The notes below the pieces were generated by a model. That model worked only from the letters and a program-made list of their open reading frames with translations, was not told the DNA's origin and ran no database searches. The translations under genes were made by a program, and so were the position numbers. A DNA stretch of 37,202 nucleotides from NCBI GenBank assembly GCA_003141715.1, contig PLNF01000020.1:1-37202 (forward strand), written 5' to 3'. Shown in pieces: positions 1 through 7,516 of the stretch. Origin of the DNA: Bacteroidales bacterium (lineage in GTDB: Bacteria > Bacteroidota > Bacteroidia > Bacteroidales > VadinHA17). The first letter of the stretch is position 1, and each line of letters begins with the position of its first letter.

Positions 1-599
1 ACCTCATCAGCAACCTGATTTGATAATCTGAGACGAGCATCATACATCGTAAGAAGGAAACCCTCAATCTCAAGTTCAGGATTAAGATTATTCTGAATAA
101 TTTTTATTGTATTAAGAAGTTTACCCAGTCCTTCCAGGGCAAAATACTCACACTGAACCGGTATTATTACAGAATGTGAAGCTGTAAGGGCATTAACTGT
201 AAGAAGGCCCAGGGAGGGAGAGCAGTCAATTAGTATATAATCGTAGTCTGCTTCGATTTTTTTAAGTACCTCTTTAAGAATTTTTTCCCTTTCATGTCTG
301 TCCAGCATTTCAATCTCTGCACCAACGAGGTCAATATTTGAGGGAATTATAGAAAGGTTCTCAACTTCACATTTGAGCAAAGCGTCCCTCGGTTCTTTCC
401 CGTCAATCAGACAATCATATATTGTGCATCGTATCTGCCGTGTGTCGATTCCAATACCGGAAGTTGCATTTGCCTGAGGGTCTCCATCAACGATCAGCAC
501 CTTCTTTTCCAGAGCGGCAAGACTGGCCGCCAGATTTATTGCTGTTGTTGTCTTCCCTACCCCACCCTTCTGATTTGCTATAGCTATAATCCTTCCCAT
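1..599 (-). CDS. parA: ParA/Soj-type chromosome-partitioning ATPase (C-terminus off the left edge)
   Basis: Reading the minus strand from the ATG at 597-599 gives an open frame of 199 codons that runs off the window. It starts with a deviant Walker A motif (QKGGVGKTT, residues 10-18, with signature lysines K11 and K16), then VDGDPQAN (residues 37-44) and a Walker B stretch [11 protein letters not shown]. This is the ParA/Soj/MinD superfamily; the SPS-LG and [11 protein letters not shown] segments fit chromosomal ParA (Soj). Such proteins bind DNA as ATP dimers and, with ParB at parS sites, move replication origins to the daughter cells. Family length is about 250-260 residues, so perhaps 55 residues are missing off the edge. 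parB would be expected next, outside the window. Confidence 0.95.
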   Translation of the reverse strand, partial: MGRIIAIANQKGGVGKTTTAINLAASLAALEKKVLIVDGDPQANATSGIGIDTRQIRCTIYDCLIDGKEPRDALLKCEVENLSIIPSNIDLVGAEIEMLDRHEREKILKEVLKKIEADYDYILIDCSPSLGLLTVNALTASHSVIIPVQCEYFALEGLGKLLNTIKIIQNNLNPELEIEGFLLTMYDARLRLSNQVADE

Positions 600-917
600 C
601 GTTTTTCAGTTATCGAGTTATTTTGAGTTTCAAATTTACTATTTATGCCCTTCTGCTACCGGTGGTGAAAGATGTAATTGTAAACATTTCTTTCGGGGTT
701 TTCAACACTTTATTAACATTGATCTTTTTTGTAAAACCCCATAACCTGCTGATTTTGTGATCAATTACGAATCAGCCAGGTTGGGAAGCTTCTTTTTACT
801 ACTCAGTGTCTGGAGAACAGTGAGTCTGATAAACAGATCATTAAAGCAATATTTAACCGGATTTTAAAAAATTTGTCTGTTTATTTCCATCTTTGTCTGC
901 CACATATCCGAATCAAT
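600..917. other. Divergent intergenic region between parA and the lipid kinase
   Basis: About 318 bases separate the two divergent genes. Apart from the possible parA -7 box I see AT-rich sequence with no convincing terminator, repeat or small ORF. The reading frame of the lipid kinase is open upstream to a TTG at 873, but nothing else favours that start. Confidence 0.5.
631..638 (-). promoter_or_regulatory. Possible Bacteroidota -7 box of parA
   Basis: The minus strand reads TAAATTTG here, an exact match to the Bacteroidota -7 consensus TAnnTTTG, about 30 bases before the parA start. No clear -33 TTTG lies 19-21 bases upstream, so the call rests on one box. Confidence 0.35.
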
Positions 918-1871
918 ATGAGTGATAATACCGATCAGAAAGAATGGCTGGTAATCGTAAACCCTAATGCCGGCAATGGAAAAGGGAAAAAAGACTGGGA
1001 AAAGATTTCCATTCTTCTTAAAAACAAAGCTTTGCCTTTTACTGTAAAGTTCACCGAAAAAAAAGGTCATGCTATCCACTATACAATTGAAGGTATAGCC
1101 TCGGGTTACCGGAAGATAATAACAGTGGGTGGTGACGGCACTCTGAATGAAGTTGTTAACGGTGTCTTTTTAAGTAAAAATTGTTCACCAACTGATATTT
1201 CCATTGCACTGATACCCGTGGGAACAGGAAACGATTGGGGCCGGATGTTTGGGATCCCCCTTGATTATGAAAAAGCAATAAGCATTATCTGTGAAAATAA
1301 ACTGATGTTACACGACGTAGGTCTGGTAAGTTTCTATGACGGATCAGAGAAGAAAGAGAGATATTTCATTAATATAGCAGGACTGGGATTTGAATCAGTT
1401 GTTGTAAAAAGAACCAATTATCAGAAAGACAAGGGCCACGGTGGTAAACTGATTTATTTCTATAACCTGCTCATAAGTCTTATTTCATATAAAAACACGA
1501 AGGCAGAGATTATTATAGATGGTGAAAAGATCAGCGCAGATGTTTTCTCGTTAAATGTTGGCAACGGCCGGTATTGCGGAGGAGGTATGAGACAGACCCC
1601 CAGGGCTTTACCTGATGATGGTCTCCTTGATGTGACGATAATAAACGGGATGGGGAAGTTTGAGATAATCAGAAACCTGAAGATCCTTTATGATGGCACA
1701 ATCCTTCAACATCCAAAGATTGACGGGTATAAGTGTAAAAATATAAAGGTCAGTTCGGAGTATGTAATGTTTACCGAAGCTGATGGTGAATCTCTTGGTC
1801 AGACTCCTGCAGAATTCAGTATTATCCCGGAAGGTATTAGTATTGTTTATGGAACTAAAATTATTCCGTAA
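918..1871 (+). CDS. Diacylglycerol kinase family lipid kinase (YegS/DagK type)
   Basis: A 317-residue protein of the diacylglycerol-kinase catalytic family. Visible motifs are NPNAGNGKG (residues 15-23), the nucleotide-binding GGDGTLNEVVNG (71-82) and PVGTGNDWGR further on. Family members phosphorylate lipid alcohols such as diacylglycerol or related lipids with ATP at the inner membrane; the exact lipid cannot be told from the sequence. I chose ATG 918 because an upstream in-frame TTG at 873 adds only a non-conserved leader and the motif spacing from 918 is normal. The 3' end overlaps the convergent cyclotransferase gene by 11 bases. Together with pssA, psd and cdsA it makes phospholipid metabolism a theme of the window, although it is not in an operon with them. 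Confidence 0.88.
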   Translation: MSDNTDQKEWLVIVNPNAGNGKGKKDWEKISILLKNKALPFTVKFTEKKGHAIHYTIEGIASGYRKIITVGGDGTLNEVVNGVFLSKNCSPTDISIALIPVGTGNDWGRMFGIPLDYEKAISIICENKLMLHDVGLVSFYDGSEKKERYFINIAGLGFESVVVKRTNYQKDKGHGGKLIYFYNLLISLISYKNTKAEIIIDGEKISADVFSLNVGNGRYCGGGMRQTPRALPDDGLLDVTIINGMGKFEIIRNLKILYDGTILQHPKIDGYKCKNIKVSSEYVMFTEADGESLGQTPAEFSIIPEGISIVYGTKIIP

Positions 1872-2982
1872 TCTTTATCTCAAAAAGTTTGGGCCACTTT
1901 TTTCCTGTAACAAAAATCCTGTTACCCTTGTTGTCACAGGCAATCCCATTTAATACATCAGTATCCGCGTCACGGTCCGATTTCGGCAGAAGGTCTTTCA
2001 AATCAATATAGGCAATCACTTTCCCGCTTACCGGATCAATTCTTGCTATAAGATCAGTCATCCATATGTTTGCCCAAATCTCACCGTTAATATATTCAAG
2101 TTCATTCAGCTGGTCAACTTTCTTCTCATTATCATAAACTTCAATCTTTGAAACGACTGTAAACATCTCCGGTTCAAAGAAATATAGAATATTTGTTCCG
2201 TCGCTCATCACAATCTTGTCATTTATGGTGGTCAGCCCCCAGCCCTGTGTAGCATAATAGATCTTATTAATCAATTTAAAATCCGATTTATTATACACAA
2301 ATCCAACTTTGCTTTTCCAGGTCACCTGATAGATACGGTCGTGGTAAAGTGCGATACCTTCACCAAATAATGAGTCATCAAGGTTATACTGCCTGATGAC
2401 CTTACCTGTTTCCAGTTCCACTTCCCTTAATGACGATCCTGTCTCCTGACCTGTGCCTTCAAATAATACCCCGTTGTCATATACAAGTCCCTGGGTAAAT
2501 GCATCCCTGCTATGAGGGTATTTATGAATCACTTTATAGCCATTCCTTTCAGGAACTATATCTGAATAAATAATAATGAACCGCGTAGCAATATTCTGAA
2601 ATTTGCCTCCTTTAAATGCTGTCACCTTTAATGATTTTCTCCCTGTTGTAACAGTGAAAACCTGAGGGATAGAATACTCCCATGGTTCTGATTTAATAGT
2701 TGTTACATAATTTCCGTTAAAATAAACAGCCACAGAGTCGGGCACTGTTTTCTTATCCTCAAGGGCCAGGGTCACTTTAACAGGTTGGTTGAGTTTAAAA
2801 CCTGAATCTTCTTCAGGTGAAATTATTTTAATAAGTTTTGCAGGGACCTCTTCACTCAAAATCGGGGTGGGTTGAACTCCGGCTTCTTTTATTTTCCCCG
2901 ATCGACCCGAGCACGAAAGTGTCCATGTTAAGAGAAGCATCACCGAGAGGGCAATGAGATATTTTTGATAATCAGTTTTCAT
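1861..2982 (-). CDS. Glutaminyl-peptide cyclotransferase lipoprotein (bacterial/plant type)
   Basis: 373 residues. The N-terminus is a lipoprotein signal: hydrophobic stretch 9-22 and lipobox TLSC with Cys24. Residues about 50-140 look like an immunoglobulin-like spacer. From about 150 the protein carries the plant/bacterial glutamine cyclotransferase beta-propeller signature: YPHSRDAFTQGL, FEGTGQ, GEGIA, WKSKVGFVY, QGWGLT, LNELEYINGEIWANIW, LNGIA. The family cyclises N-terminal glutamine to pyroglutamate on secreted proteins, here probably in the periplasm. Its ATG overlaps the stop of the upstream HAD gene (ATGA), so the two are translationally coupled. The 3' end overlaps the convergent lipid-kinase gene by 11 bases. 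Confidence 0.85.
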   Translation of the reverse strand: MKTDYQKYLIALSVMLLLTWTLSCSGRSGKIKEAGVQPTPILSEEVPAKLIKIISPEEDSGFKLNQPVKVTLALEDKKTVPDSVAVYFNGNYVTTIKSEPWEYSIPQVFTVTTGRKSLKVTAFKGGKFQNIATRFIIIYSDIVPERNGYKVIHKYPHSRDAFTQGLVYDNGVLFEGTGQETGSSLREVELETGKVIRQYNLDDSLFGEGIALYHDRIYQVTWKSKVGFVYNKSDFKLINKIYYATQGWGLTTINDKIVMSDGTNILYFFEPEMFTVVSKIEVYDNEKKVDQLNELEYINGEIWANIWMTDLIARIDPVSGKVIAYIDLKDLLPKSDRDADTDVLNGIACDNKGNRIFVTGKKWPKLFEIKITE

Positions 2983-3425
2983 TCGTCTTTGGTTTTCGGG
3001 GTAAACAATCGTTTAAAAATATTTTTTCGCGCCGATGATATTCTTTTCTCTGCTTCCTTCTCCTGAAGTTCATATGGGGTTAGTATCTGCCATACTCCGC
3101 TCCAACCCGGAAAACCTCCAATATTTTTATCGTCAATATAGATGTCCGCATTTATCTTCCGGCTCACTGTCTCATCTAATATCTCTTCTGGATAGTTTTT
3201 ATTAACTGCATAAAACTCAATCCCATTCTTCCTGCAGTACTCAACAGCTTCATCAAGCTCTTTACCTGTCCGAAAAGTCCAGAGAATGAGACTTGCCCCA
3301 AGTTTTTCGAGCTCCTTGAGTGTCTGAAAAGCAAAAAGTTTCTCTTTGCCGATTTCGGGATACTCGTGGTCAACTATTGTTCCGTCAAAATCGACTGCAA
3401 TCTTTATACCTGTGAAGTCAACCAT
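2979..3425 (-). CDS. Small HAD-superfamily hydrolase (BT0820-like)
   Basis: 148 residues. The catalytic motif I of the HAD superfamily is plain: VDFDGT with Asp12 (nucleophile) and Asp14. A second motif, LILWTFRTG, supplies the Thr-type motif II, and DIYIDDKNIGG is the acidic motif at the end of the Rossmann fold. There is no large cap domain, which fits the short Bacteroidota group of uncharacterised phosphatases. The substrate is unknown. The C-terminal tail (KRISSARKNIFKRLF) is strongly basic. It is the first gene of a two-gene operon: its stop overlaps the start of the cyclotransferase gene in ATGA. The ATG at 3423-3425 is the only start that retains motif I. Confidence 0.75.
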   Translation of the reverse strand: MVDFTGIKIAVDFDGTIVDHEYPEIGKEKLFAFQTLKELEKLGASLILWTFRTGKELDEAVEYCRKNGIEFYAVNKNYPEEILDETVSRKINADIYIDDKNIGGFPGWSGVWQILTPYELQEKEAEKRISSARKNIFKRLFTPKTKDE

Positions 3426-3445
3426 CCAATTTATATAATTTGCTA

Positions 3446-3453
3446 CAAATCTA
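3446..3453 (-). promoter_or_regulatory. Possible -7 box of the HAD/cyclotransferase operon
   Basis: The minus strand reads TAGATTTG, matching TAnnTTTG, about 20 bases before the HAD start codon. A well-placed -33 TTTG is not evident. Confidence 0.35.
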
Positions 3454-3560
3454 ATAATAAATGAGACAAGAATGACTCAATTAAGATACCTGGAAAGATC
3501 AGCTTACTGAAATTTATCTTAATTTTACTTCCCTTCTGAATTACATCATCTTATCTCAAT

Positions 3561-4280
3561 ATGAAGCATTTTCCAAATTTTATAACATCGCTTAATCTGA
3601 CGTCGGGATTTATTGCAATTATTTTTGCAGCCAATGGTCATTTAGTTACAGCTTCGTGGCTGATACTTGCAGCTATGATCTTTGACTTTCTAGATGGTTT
3701 CTCCGCCCGTTTACTGAAAGCATATTCCGCTATAGGTAAAGAACTTGATAGTCTTGCCGATGTTGTAAGTTTTGGTGTCGCACCCGGATTAATAATATAT
3801 CACCTTCTTAATGAATCCATATCATTGAATGGCCCGATTAATATTGATTCCGATAGTTTACAGGGCATACTATTAATGCTAATCCCTGCCATAATGCCGG
3901 TTTGTGGCGCGATACGACTTGCAATATTTAATTTAGATTCAACGCAGGCAACAACATTTAAAGGTTTGCCAATCCCTGCAAATGCTCTTGCTGTGATTTC
4001 AATTGTGATTGCCGGACATTATTCACAATCGCAGCTGTTAAGCTCATTTACCGGATCTCCTTTCTTACTTATACTCTTTACCATTATATTATCCTTATTA
4101 ATGGTCAGCAGGATACCTTTGCTTTCTCTCAAAGTCTCAAACCTGAAGTTAAAGGGAAATGAAGGAAGGTATATTCTTGTTGGACTGATATTAATTAACT
4201 TTTTGATTTTTGGGGCAATAGCAATTCCTTTAATAATCCCTCTTTATATTGTTTCTTCGGCATTATCACTCCTCTTTTGA
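3561..4280 (+). CDS. pssA: CDP-diacylglycerol--serine O-phosphatidyltransferase
   Basis: 239 residues, polytopic membrane protein. The CDP-alcohol phosphotransferase signature is complete: D42-x2-D45-G46-x2-A49-R50-x8-G59-x3-D63-x3-D67. The context FDFLDGFSARLL...KELDSLADVVSFG is typical of the phosphatidylserine synthase branch rather than the PGP synthase branch. It condenses CDP-diacylglycerol (made by CdsA, encoded at 11414-12256) with serine to give phosphatidylserine, which Psd (10712-11374) decarboxylates to phosphatidylethanolamine. About seven to eight hydrophobic segments follow the expected pattern. In this genome pssA stands alone, divergent from the HAD operon, instead of adjoining psd. 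No Shine-Dalgarno is visible before the ATG. Confidence 0.93.
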   Translation: MKHFPNFITSLNLTSGFIAIIFAANGHLVTASWLILAAMIFDFLDGFSARLLKAYSAIGKELDSLADVVSFGVAPGLIIYHLLNESISLNGPINIDSDSLQGILLMLIPAIMPVCGAIRLAIFNLDSTQATTFKGLPIPANALAVISIVIAGHYSQSQLLSSFTGSPFLLILFTIILSLLMVSRIPLLSLKVSNLKLKGNEGRYILVGLILINFLIFGAIAIPLIIPLYIVSSALSLLF

Positions 4281-4287
4281 CTGACAG

Positions 4288-4404
4288 TTATTCCTTTTCG
4301 GAAAATTTCTTTTCGTAAACAGATAAAGCATATTTTATGGCAAACCAGCATAATAGAATAAAGGCCGGCCAGATGAGGTATTGAAGAATTTCACTTATAT
4401 ACAT
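4288..4404 (-). CDS. 38-residue single-span membrane protein at the end of the cyd operon (CydX/CydS-like candidate)
   Basis: The minus strand from ATG 4402-4404 to TAA 4288-4290 encodes 38 residues: a short polar start (MYISEILQYL), one hydrophobic segment rich in Trp and Phe (IWPAFILLCWFAIKYALSVY) and a charged end (EKKFSEKE). It is the fourth gene in the direction DUF4492-cydA-cydB, 114 bases after cydB. Small single-span proteins of 30-40 residues (CydX in Escherichia coli, CydS in Geobacillus) are third subunits of bd oxidases and are encoded next to cydAB. The size, topology and position fit that role, but I do not recognise sequence homology to either. The ribosome-binding site is poor. 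Function is inferred. Confidence 0.55.
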   Translation of the reverse strand: MYISEILQYLIWPAFILLCWFAIKYALSVYEKKFSEKE

Positions 4405-4442
4405 TTCTTATTATTTTATATTTTCAATTTCTGATATGGATA

Positions 4443-4477
4443 TGCGGTGTGCGGCTTGCGGTGTGCGGTGTGCGACA
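4443..4477. repeat. Heptanucleotide tandem repeat (TGCGGTG)
   Basis: Five consecutive 7-base units read TGCGGTG, TGCGGCT, TGCGGTG, TGCGGTG, TGCGACA. The block is much richer in G than its surroundings and lies between cydB and the 38-residue ORF. A second heptad array of different sequence occurs at 22352-22400. Confidence 0.8.
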
Positions 4478-4518
4478 ATCTGCACGGGTCGCTAACCGGT
4501 TTCCGGTCACCGCAAATC

Positions 4519-5649
4519 CTAATATTTATGTTCCTCTGAGTTCATTTCCTGTTCTGTAATCTTGTTGGTGTTTATTGCTTTCCATGCATACCAGATGTAG
4601 GCTAAAACCAACGGGATAATAAATGAAACATACATCATTGTCTTCAATGTAAACAGGCTCGATGACGCATTACGGATTGTTAAAGAGCTCTGCAGATCGA
4701 ACAGGGACGGGTAAAATGAAGTTCCATTAAACCCGGCTATAAGAAACAAGGAGAAAACCGAAAGTATCGTACCCGCTCCGGAAAACCAGATCCCTGAAAA
4801 ACTTTTCCTGAATACTGTTATGCCAATACCATATAAAACGCAGACTATTCCTGCCAAAAAAAGTATCAGAACAACAGGCATCTGAATGAGATTATGCATG
4901 TATTTGAACTTTTCAACAGTTATTGTACCGGTCGTGGGATCAGCTGCAAACCCTTTGGAAAAAAGCAGAGAAATGACAAAAAACAGGAAGAAGATAAGAA
5001 AAGGGATAGAGTTGGTAATTAATCCTTTAACTGATCTCTTGGTCAATGCTTCATCGTCAAGAGTATTGATTATATATAACAGCCCGTTAATTCTTGCAAG
5101 AAATAATACTGCTAAACCAAGTGAAAGGTTTCGCACATTCAATAAAGCTTCAAGGCCGTACCAATGAGTTGCCCAATGGACCTGGTTCATCTGGTTCAGA
5201 GTAAACATCGAGCCTGTGAAAAAAGTTGCAACAGCTACTCCTATAAGAAACGGACCCAGAGAACCATTAAGAAAGAGAAACAGGTCGAAAGTTTTCTTCC
5301 CCAGAACATTATTGGGTTTGGATCTGAATTCATATGCAATAGCCTGTATCGTAAAACTGAACAGTATCGCAATCCATACCCAGTAAGCACCTCCGAAACT
5401 AGTTGCATAGAAAAGCGGAAAGGAGGCAAAAAAGGCACCGCCAAAAGTTACAAGAGTTGTGAAAGTGAATTCCCATTTCCGCCCCATTGTATTAACAATC
5501 ATTGTCTTTTGAGTGTTGTTTTTAGGGAGCGAGTAGATCATCGATTGTCCTCCCTGAACGAACATCAGGAAGACCAGCAGACTGGCCAGAATAGAGATTA
5601 TAATCCACCAGTAGTGTTGCAGAAAAGCTTGAGAAATCATTGCGGTCAT
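4519..5649 (-). CDS. cydB: Cytochrome bd ubiquinol oxidase subunit II
   Basis: 376 residues with about eight to nine membrane segments; the N-terminal helix with FVQGGQSMIYSL, followed by GRKWEFTFTTLVTFGGAFFASFPLFYATSFGGAYWVW, is the CydB pattern (FxxGG...R..W...FGGAFFA.FP.FYA). With CydA it forms the bd-type quinol oxidase of the cytoplasmic membrane, which reduces oxygen with high affinity without pumping protons. A strong Shine-Dalgarno (AGGAGGA, 5657-5663 on the minus strand) precedes the ATG by 7 bases and includes the end of the cydA stop codon, so translation is probably coupled. This is one of the few genes here with a strong ribosome-binding site. Confidence 0.95.
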   Translation of the reverse strand: MTAMISQAFLQHYWWIIISILASLLVFLMFVQGGQSMIYSLPKNNTQKTMIVNTMGRKWEFTFTTLVTFGGAFFASFPLFYATSFGGAYWVWIAILFSFTIQAIAYEFRSKPNNVLGKKTFDLFLFLNGSLGPFLIGVAVATFFTGSMFTLNQMNQVHWATHWYGLEALLNVRNLSLGLAVLFLARINGLLYIINTLDDEALTKRSVKGLITNSIPFLIFFLFFVISLLFSKGFAADPTTGTITVEKFKYMHNLIQMPVVLILFLAGIVCVLYGIGITVFRKSFSGIWFSGAGTILSVFSLFLIAGFNGTSFYPSLFDLQSSLTIRNASSSLFTLKTMMYVSFIIPLVLAYIWYAWKAINTNKITEQEMNSEEHKY

Positions 5650-5661
5650 AATTTTATCCTC

Positions 5662-7218
5662 CTAATGTTTGGGTCCTGTTTTAATCTGTTTTAACATAAT
5701 TGATACCTCTGAAATAAGCAATCCCGTGAACAGAACCGCAAAAAGAATGAATGTCGTAATCACCGACCCTGTGCTGATCTGTGAAACAGCTTTCGATACA
5801 GTCATCATATCCTGAATTATCCATGGCTGCCGGCCTATTTCGGTAAGTAACCAACCCAGCTCACTTGCAACATATGGCAAAGGTATAGACAGCAGGGCTA
5901 TCCACAAAAACCATTTGTTATCTGAAATTGTCCCTTTAAACAGGAGATAGAGGGCTATGGAAAAAATCATTATGAAAAGGAACCCGAGCACAACCATCAG
6001 GTGAAAAGAATAAAATGAGACCGTCACATTCGGAATAACATCTTCAGGTTTATCTATAGAAGCATAACCAAAGTATCTGAAATATTTATTTTGAAAGTCT
6101 TTGTCTTTAAAAACGTTCTTTATAGCCCCAATCTGTGCAGTATCATTAATAAGTCTGGCTCTTTTGTAAGATGTCAGAACGTCCCTGGCGTATTTACCCC
6201 TTTGCATTTTTTCAGGTGTTGAGATTATCCCCAGCTTCTCATTACCTGATATATGATCTTTAAGTCCCTGAACATAGGAATCATTGTCGCCCCCGGTTAG
6301 AACTGAAAGTAAACCTGGTATTTGTATCTTAAAGGCAAATTCCCTGACCTTTTTTCCCCCTATCTTTTTATCCGTATCTTTCAGTATTCCGAAAGCTATT
6401 AACCCTGCATTATTTTTACCTTCGTAGAGTGCTTCCATCGATGCAAATTTTACAGGCTGCACTTTTGAGACAGTTCTGGCAGATTCATCTCCGGTGTAAG
6501 CAACCATCAGAGAAGATAAAAGTCCGAATACTCCGGCTATCAAAATGCTTCTTTTTGCCATTTGTTCCTCCCTCTTCCTTATCAGATACCAGGCACTAAT
6601 ACCGAGTACGAACATTGAGGCAAGCAGGAAACTGGATGAAATGGTGTGCAAAAACTTATCGACTGCGACCTGATTAAAGAGAACTGCCCAGAAATTGACC
6701 ATTTCATTTCGTGCAGTATCAGGATTGAATATCATACCTACAGGATGCTGCATCCATGCGTTTGCAACGAGAATCCAGAGTGCCGAGAGATTGGCTCCGA
6801 TAGCAACCAGCCACGTAGAAACCAGGTGAAATTTTTTATTCACTTTATTCCATCCGAAAAACATAACTGCAACGAATGTTGATTCGAGGAAGAATGCCAG
6901 AATACCTTCAATTGCAAGCGGCGTACCAAAAATATCACCAACGAACCACGAGTAATTAGACCAGTTTGTGCCAAACTCAAATTCAAGAATAATACCTGTT
7001 GCAACACCAATAGCGAAGTTTATCCCAAAAAGAGTCATCCAGAACCGGGTAATTCGTCTCCATTCTTCTTTACCTGTTTTAACATAGATGGTCTCCATTA
7101 TGGCCAGGATAAAGGATAATCCGAGCGTAAGTGGTACAAAAAGCCAGTGGTAAACTGCTGTCAGGGCGAATTGGGCTCTTGACCAGTCTACAAGGCTCAA
7201 ATCAATGTTGTCTATCAT
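5662..7218 (-). CDS. cydA: Cytochrome bd ubiquinol oxidase subunit I
   Basis: 518 residues, close to the 522 of the E. coli protein. The heme b595 ligand is His24 (AVYHWLF) and a heme b558 ligand is His191 (KFLHTISSS); the acidic pair E104/E112 sits in LAIEGILAFFLEST. Near the C-terminus GRQPWIIQ is the conserved CydA signature next to the quinol site, and SFHLMVVLG carries the Met ligand. The length between His191 and that Met is compatible with a long Q-loop. It oxidises quinol and reduces oxygen to water at low oxygen tension. Its start overlaps the 3' end of the DUF4492 gene by 17 bases and its stop abuts the cydB ribosome-binding site, so the cluster is one operon. Confidence 0.96.
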   Translation of the reverse strand: MIDNIDLSLVDWSRAQFALTAVYHWLFVPLTLGLSFILAIMETIYVKTGKEEWRRITRFWMTLFGINFAIGVATGIILEFEFGTNWSNYSWFVGDIFGTPLAIEGILAFFLESTFVAVMFFGWNKVNKKFHLVSTWLVAIGANLSALWILVANAWMQHPVGMIFNPDTARNEMVNFWAVLFNQVAVDKFLHTISSSFLLASMFVLGISAWYLIRKREEQMAKRSILIAGVFGLLSSLMVAYTGDESARTVSKVQPVKFASMEALYEGKNNAGLIAFGILKDTDKKIGGKKVREFAFKIQIPGLLSVLTGGDNDSYVQGLKDHISGNEKLGIISTPEKMQRGKYARDVLTSYKRARLINDTAQIGAIKNVFKDKDFQNKYFRYFGYASIDKPEDVIPNVTVSFYSFHLMVVLGFLFIMIFSIALYLLFKGTISDNKWFLWIALLSIPLPYVASELGWLLTEIGRQPWIIQDMMTVSKAVSQISTGSVITTFILFAVLFTGLLISEVSIMLKQIKTGPKH

Positions 7219-7450
7219 GGTTATCGGAGGAATTGGTTAATTGTTCAAGGACATGTTCACTTCTCTCTTTGTCATTATGATAATTTTTATAAAGAAAATC
7301 CTGAAAGAAGAATATCTTCAATATAGCAATAATAATAAAAAGTTTAATGAGGATAATTACCCATACCTTTCTTCCCCAGCCGGACATATTTCTGAATCCA
7401 TCATAATAAAAACGGAACAGTCGCTTCAATAAAGAAATATTTGGTTTCAT
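7202..7450 (-). CDS. DUF4492 family membrane protein, first gene of the cyd operon
   Basis: 82 residues. The N-terminus is basic and aromatic (LLKRLFRFYYDGFRNMSGWGRKVW), followed by one transmembrane helix (IILIKLFIIIAILKIFFF) and a polar tail. The FYxDGFRNM...LIKLFI pattern is that of DUF4492, a Bacteroidota-specific family usually encoded directly before cydA. Its last 17 bases overlap the cydA start, which points to tight translational coupling. The function is not established; the constant neighbourhood suggests a role in assembly, stability or as an accessory subunit of the bd oxidase. It is distinct from the 38-residue ORF at the other end of the operon. Confidence 0.8.
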   Translation of the reverse strand: MKPNISLLKRLFRFYYDGFRNMSGWGRKVWVIILIKLFIIIAILKIFFFQDFLYKNYHNDKERSEHVLEQLTNSSDNHDRQH

Positions 7451-7516
7451 TTATCGGCTCGTTTCTCTTTAGATAATGATTTTAATGAGCTTTAATTTCA
7501 AATACCTGATAGAATA

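Noticed and set aside
5164-5694. 176-codon frame antisense to cydB
   Set aside because: Fully inside cydB and the cydA end on the other strand, Cys/Ser/Arg-rich composition typical of antisense frames.
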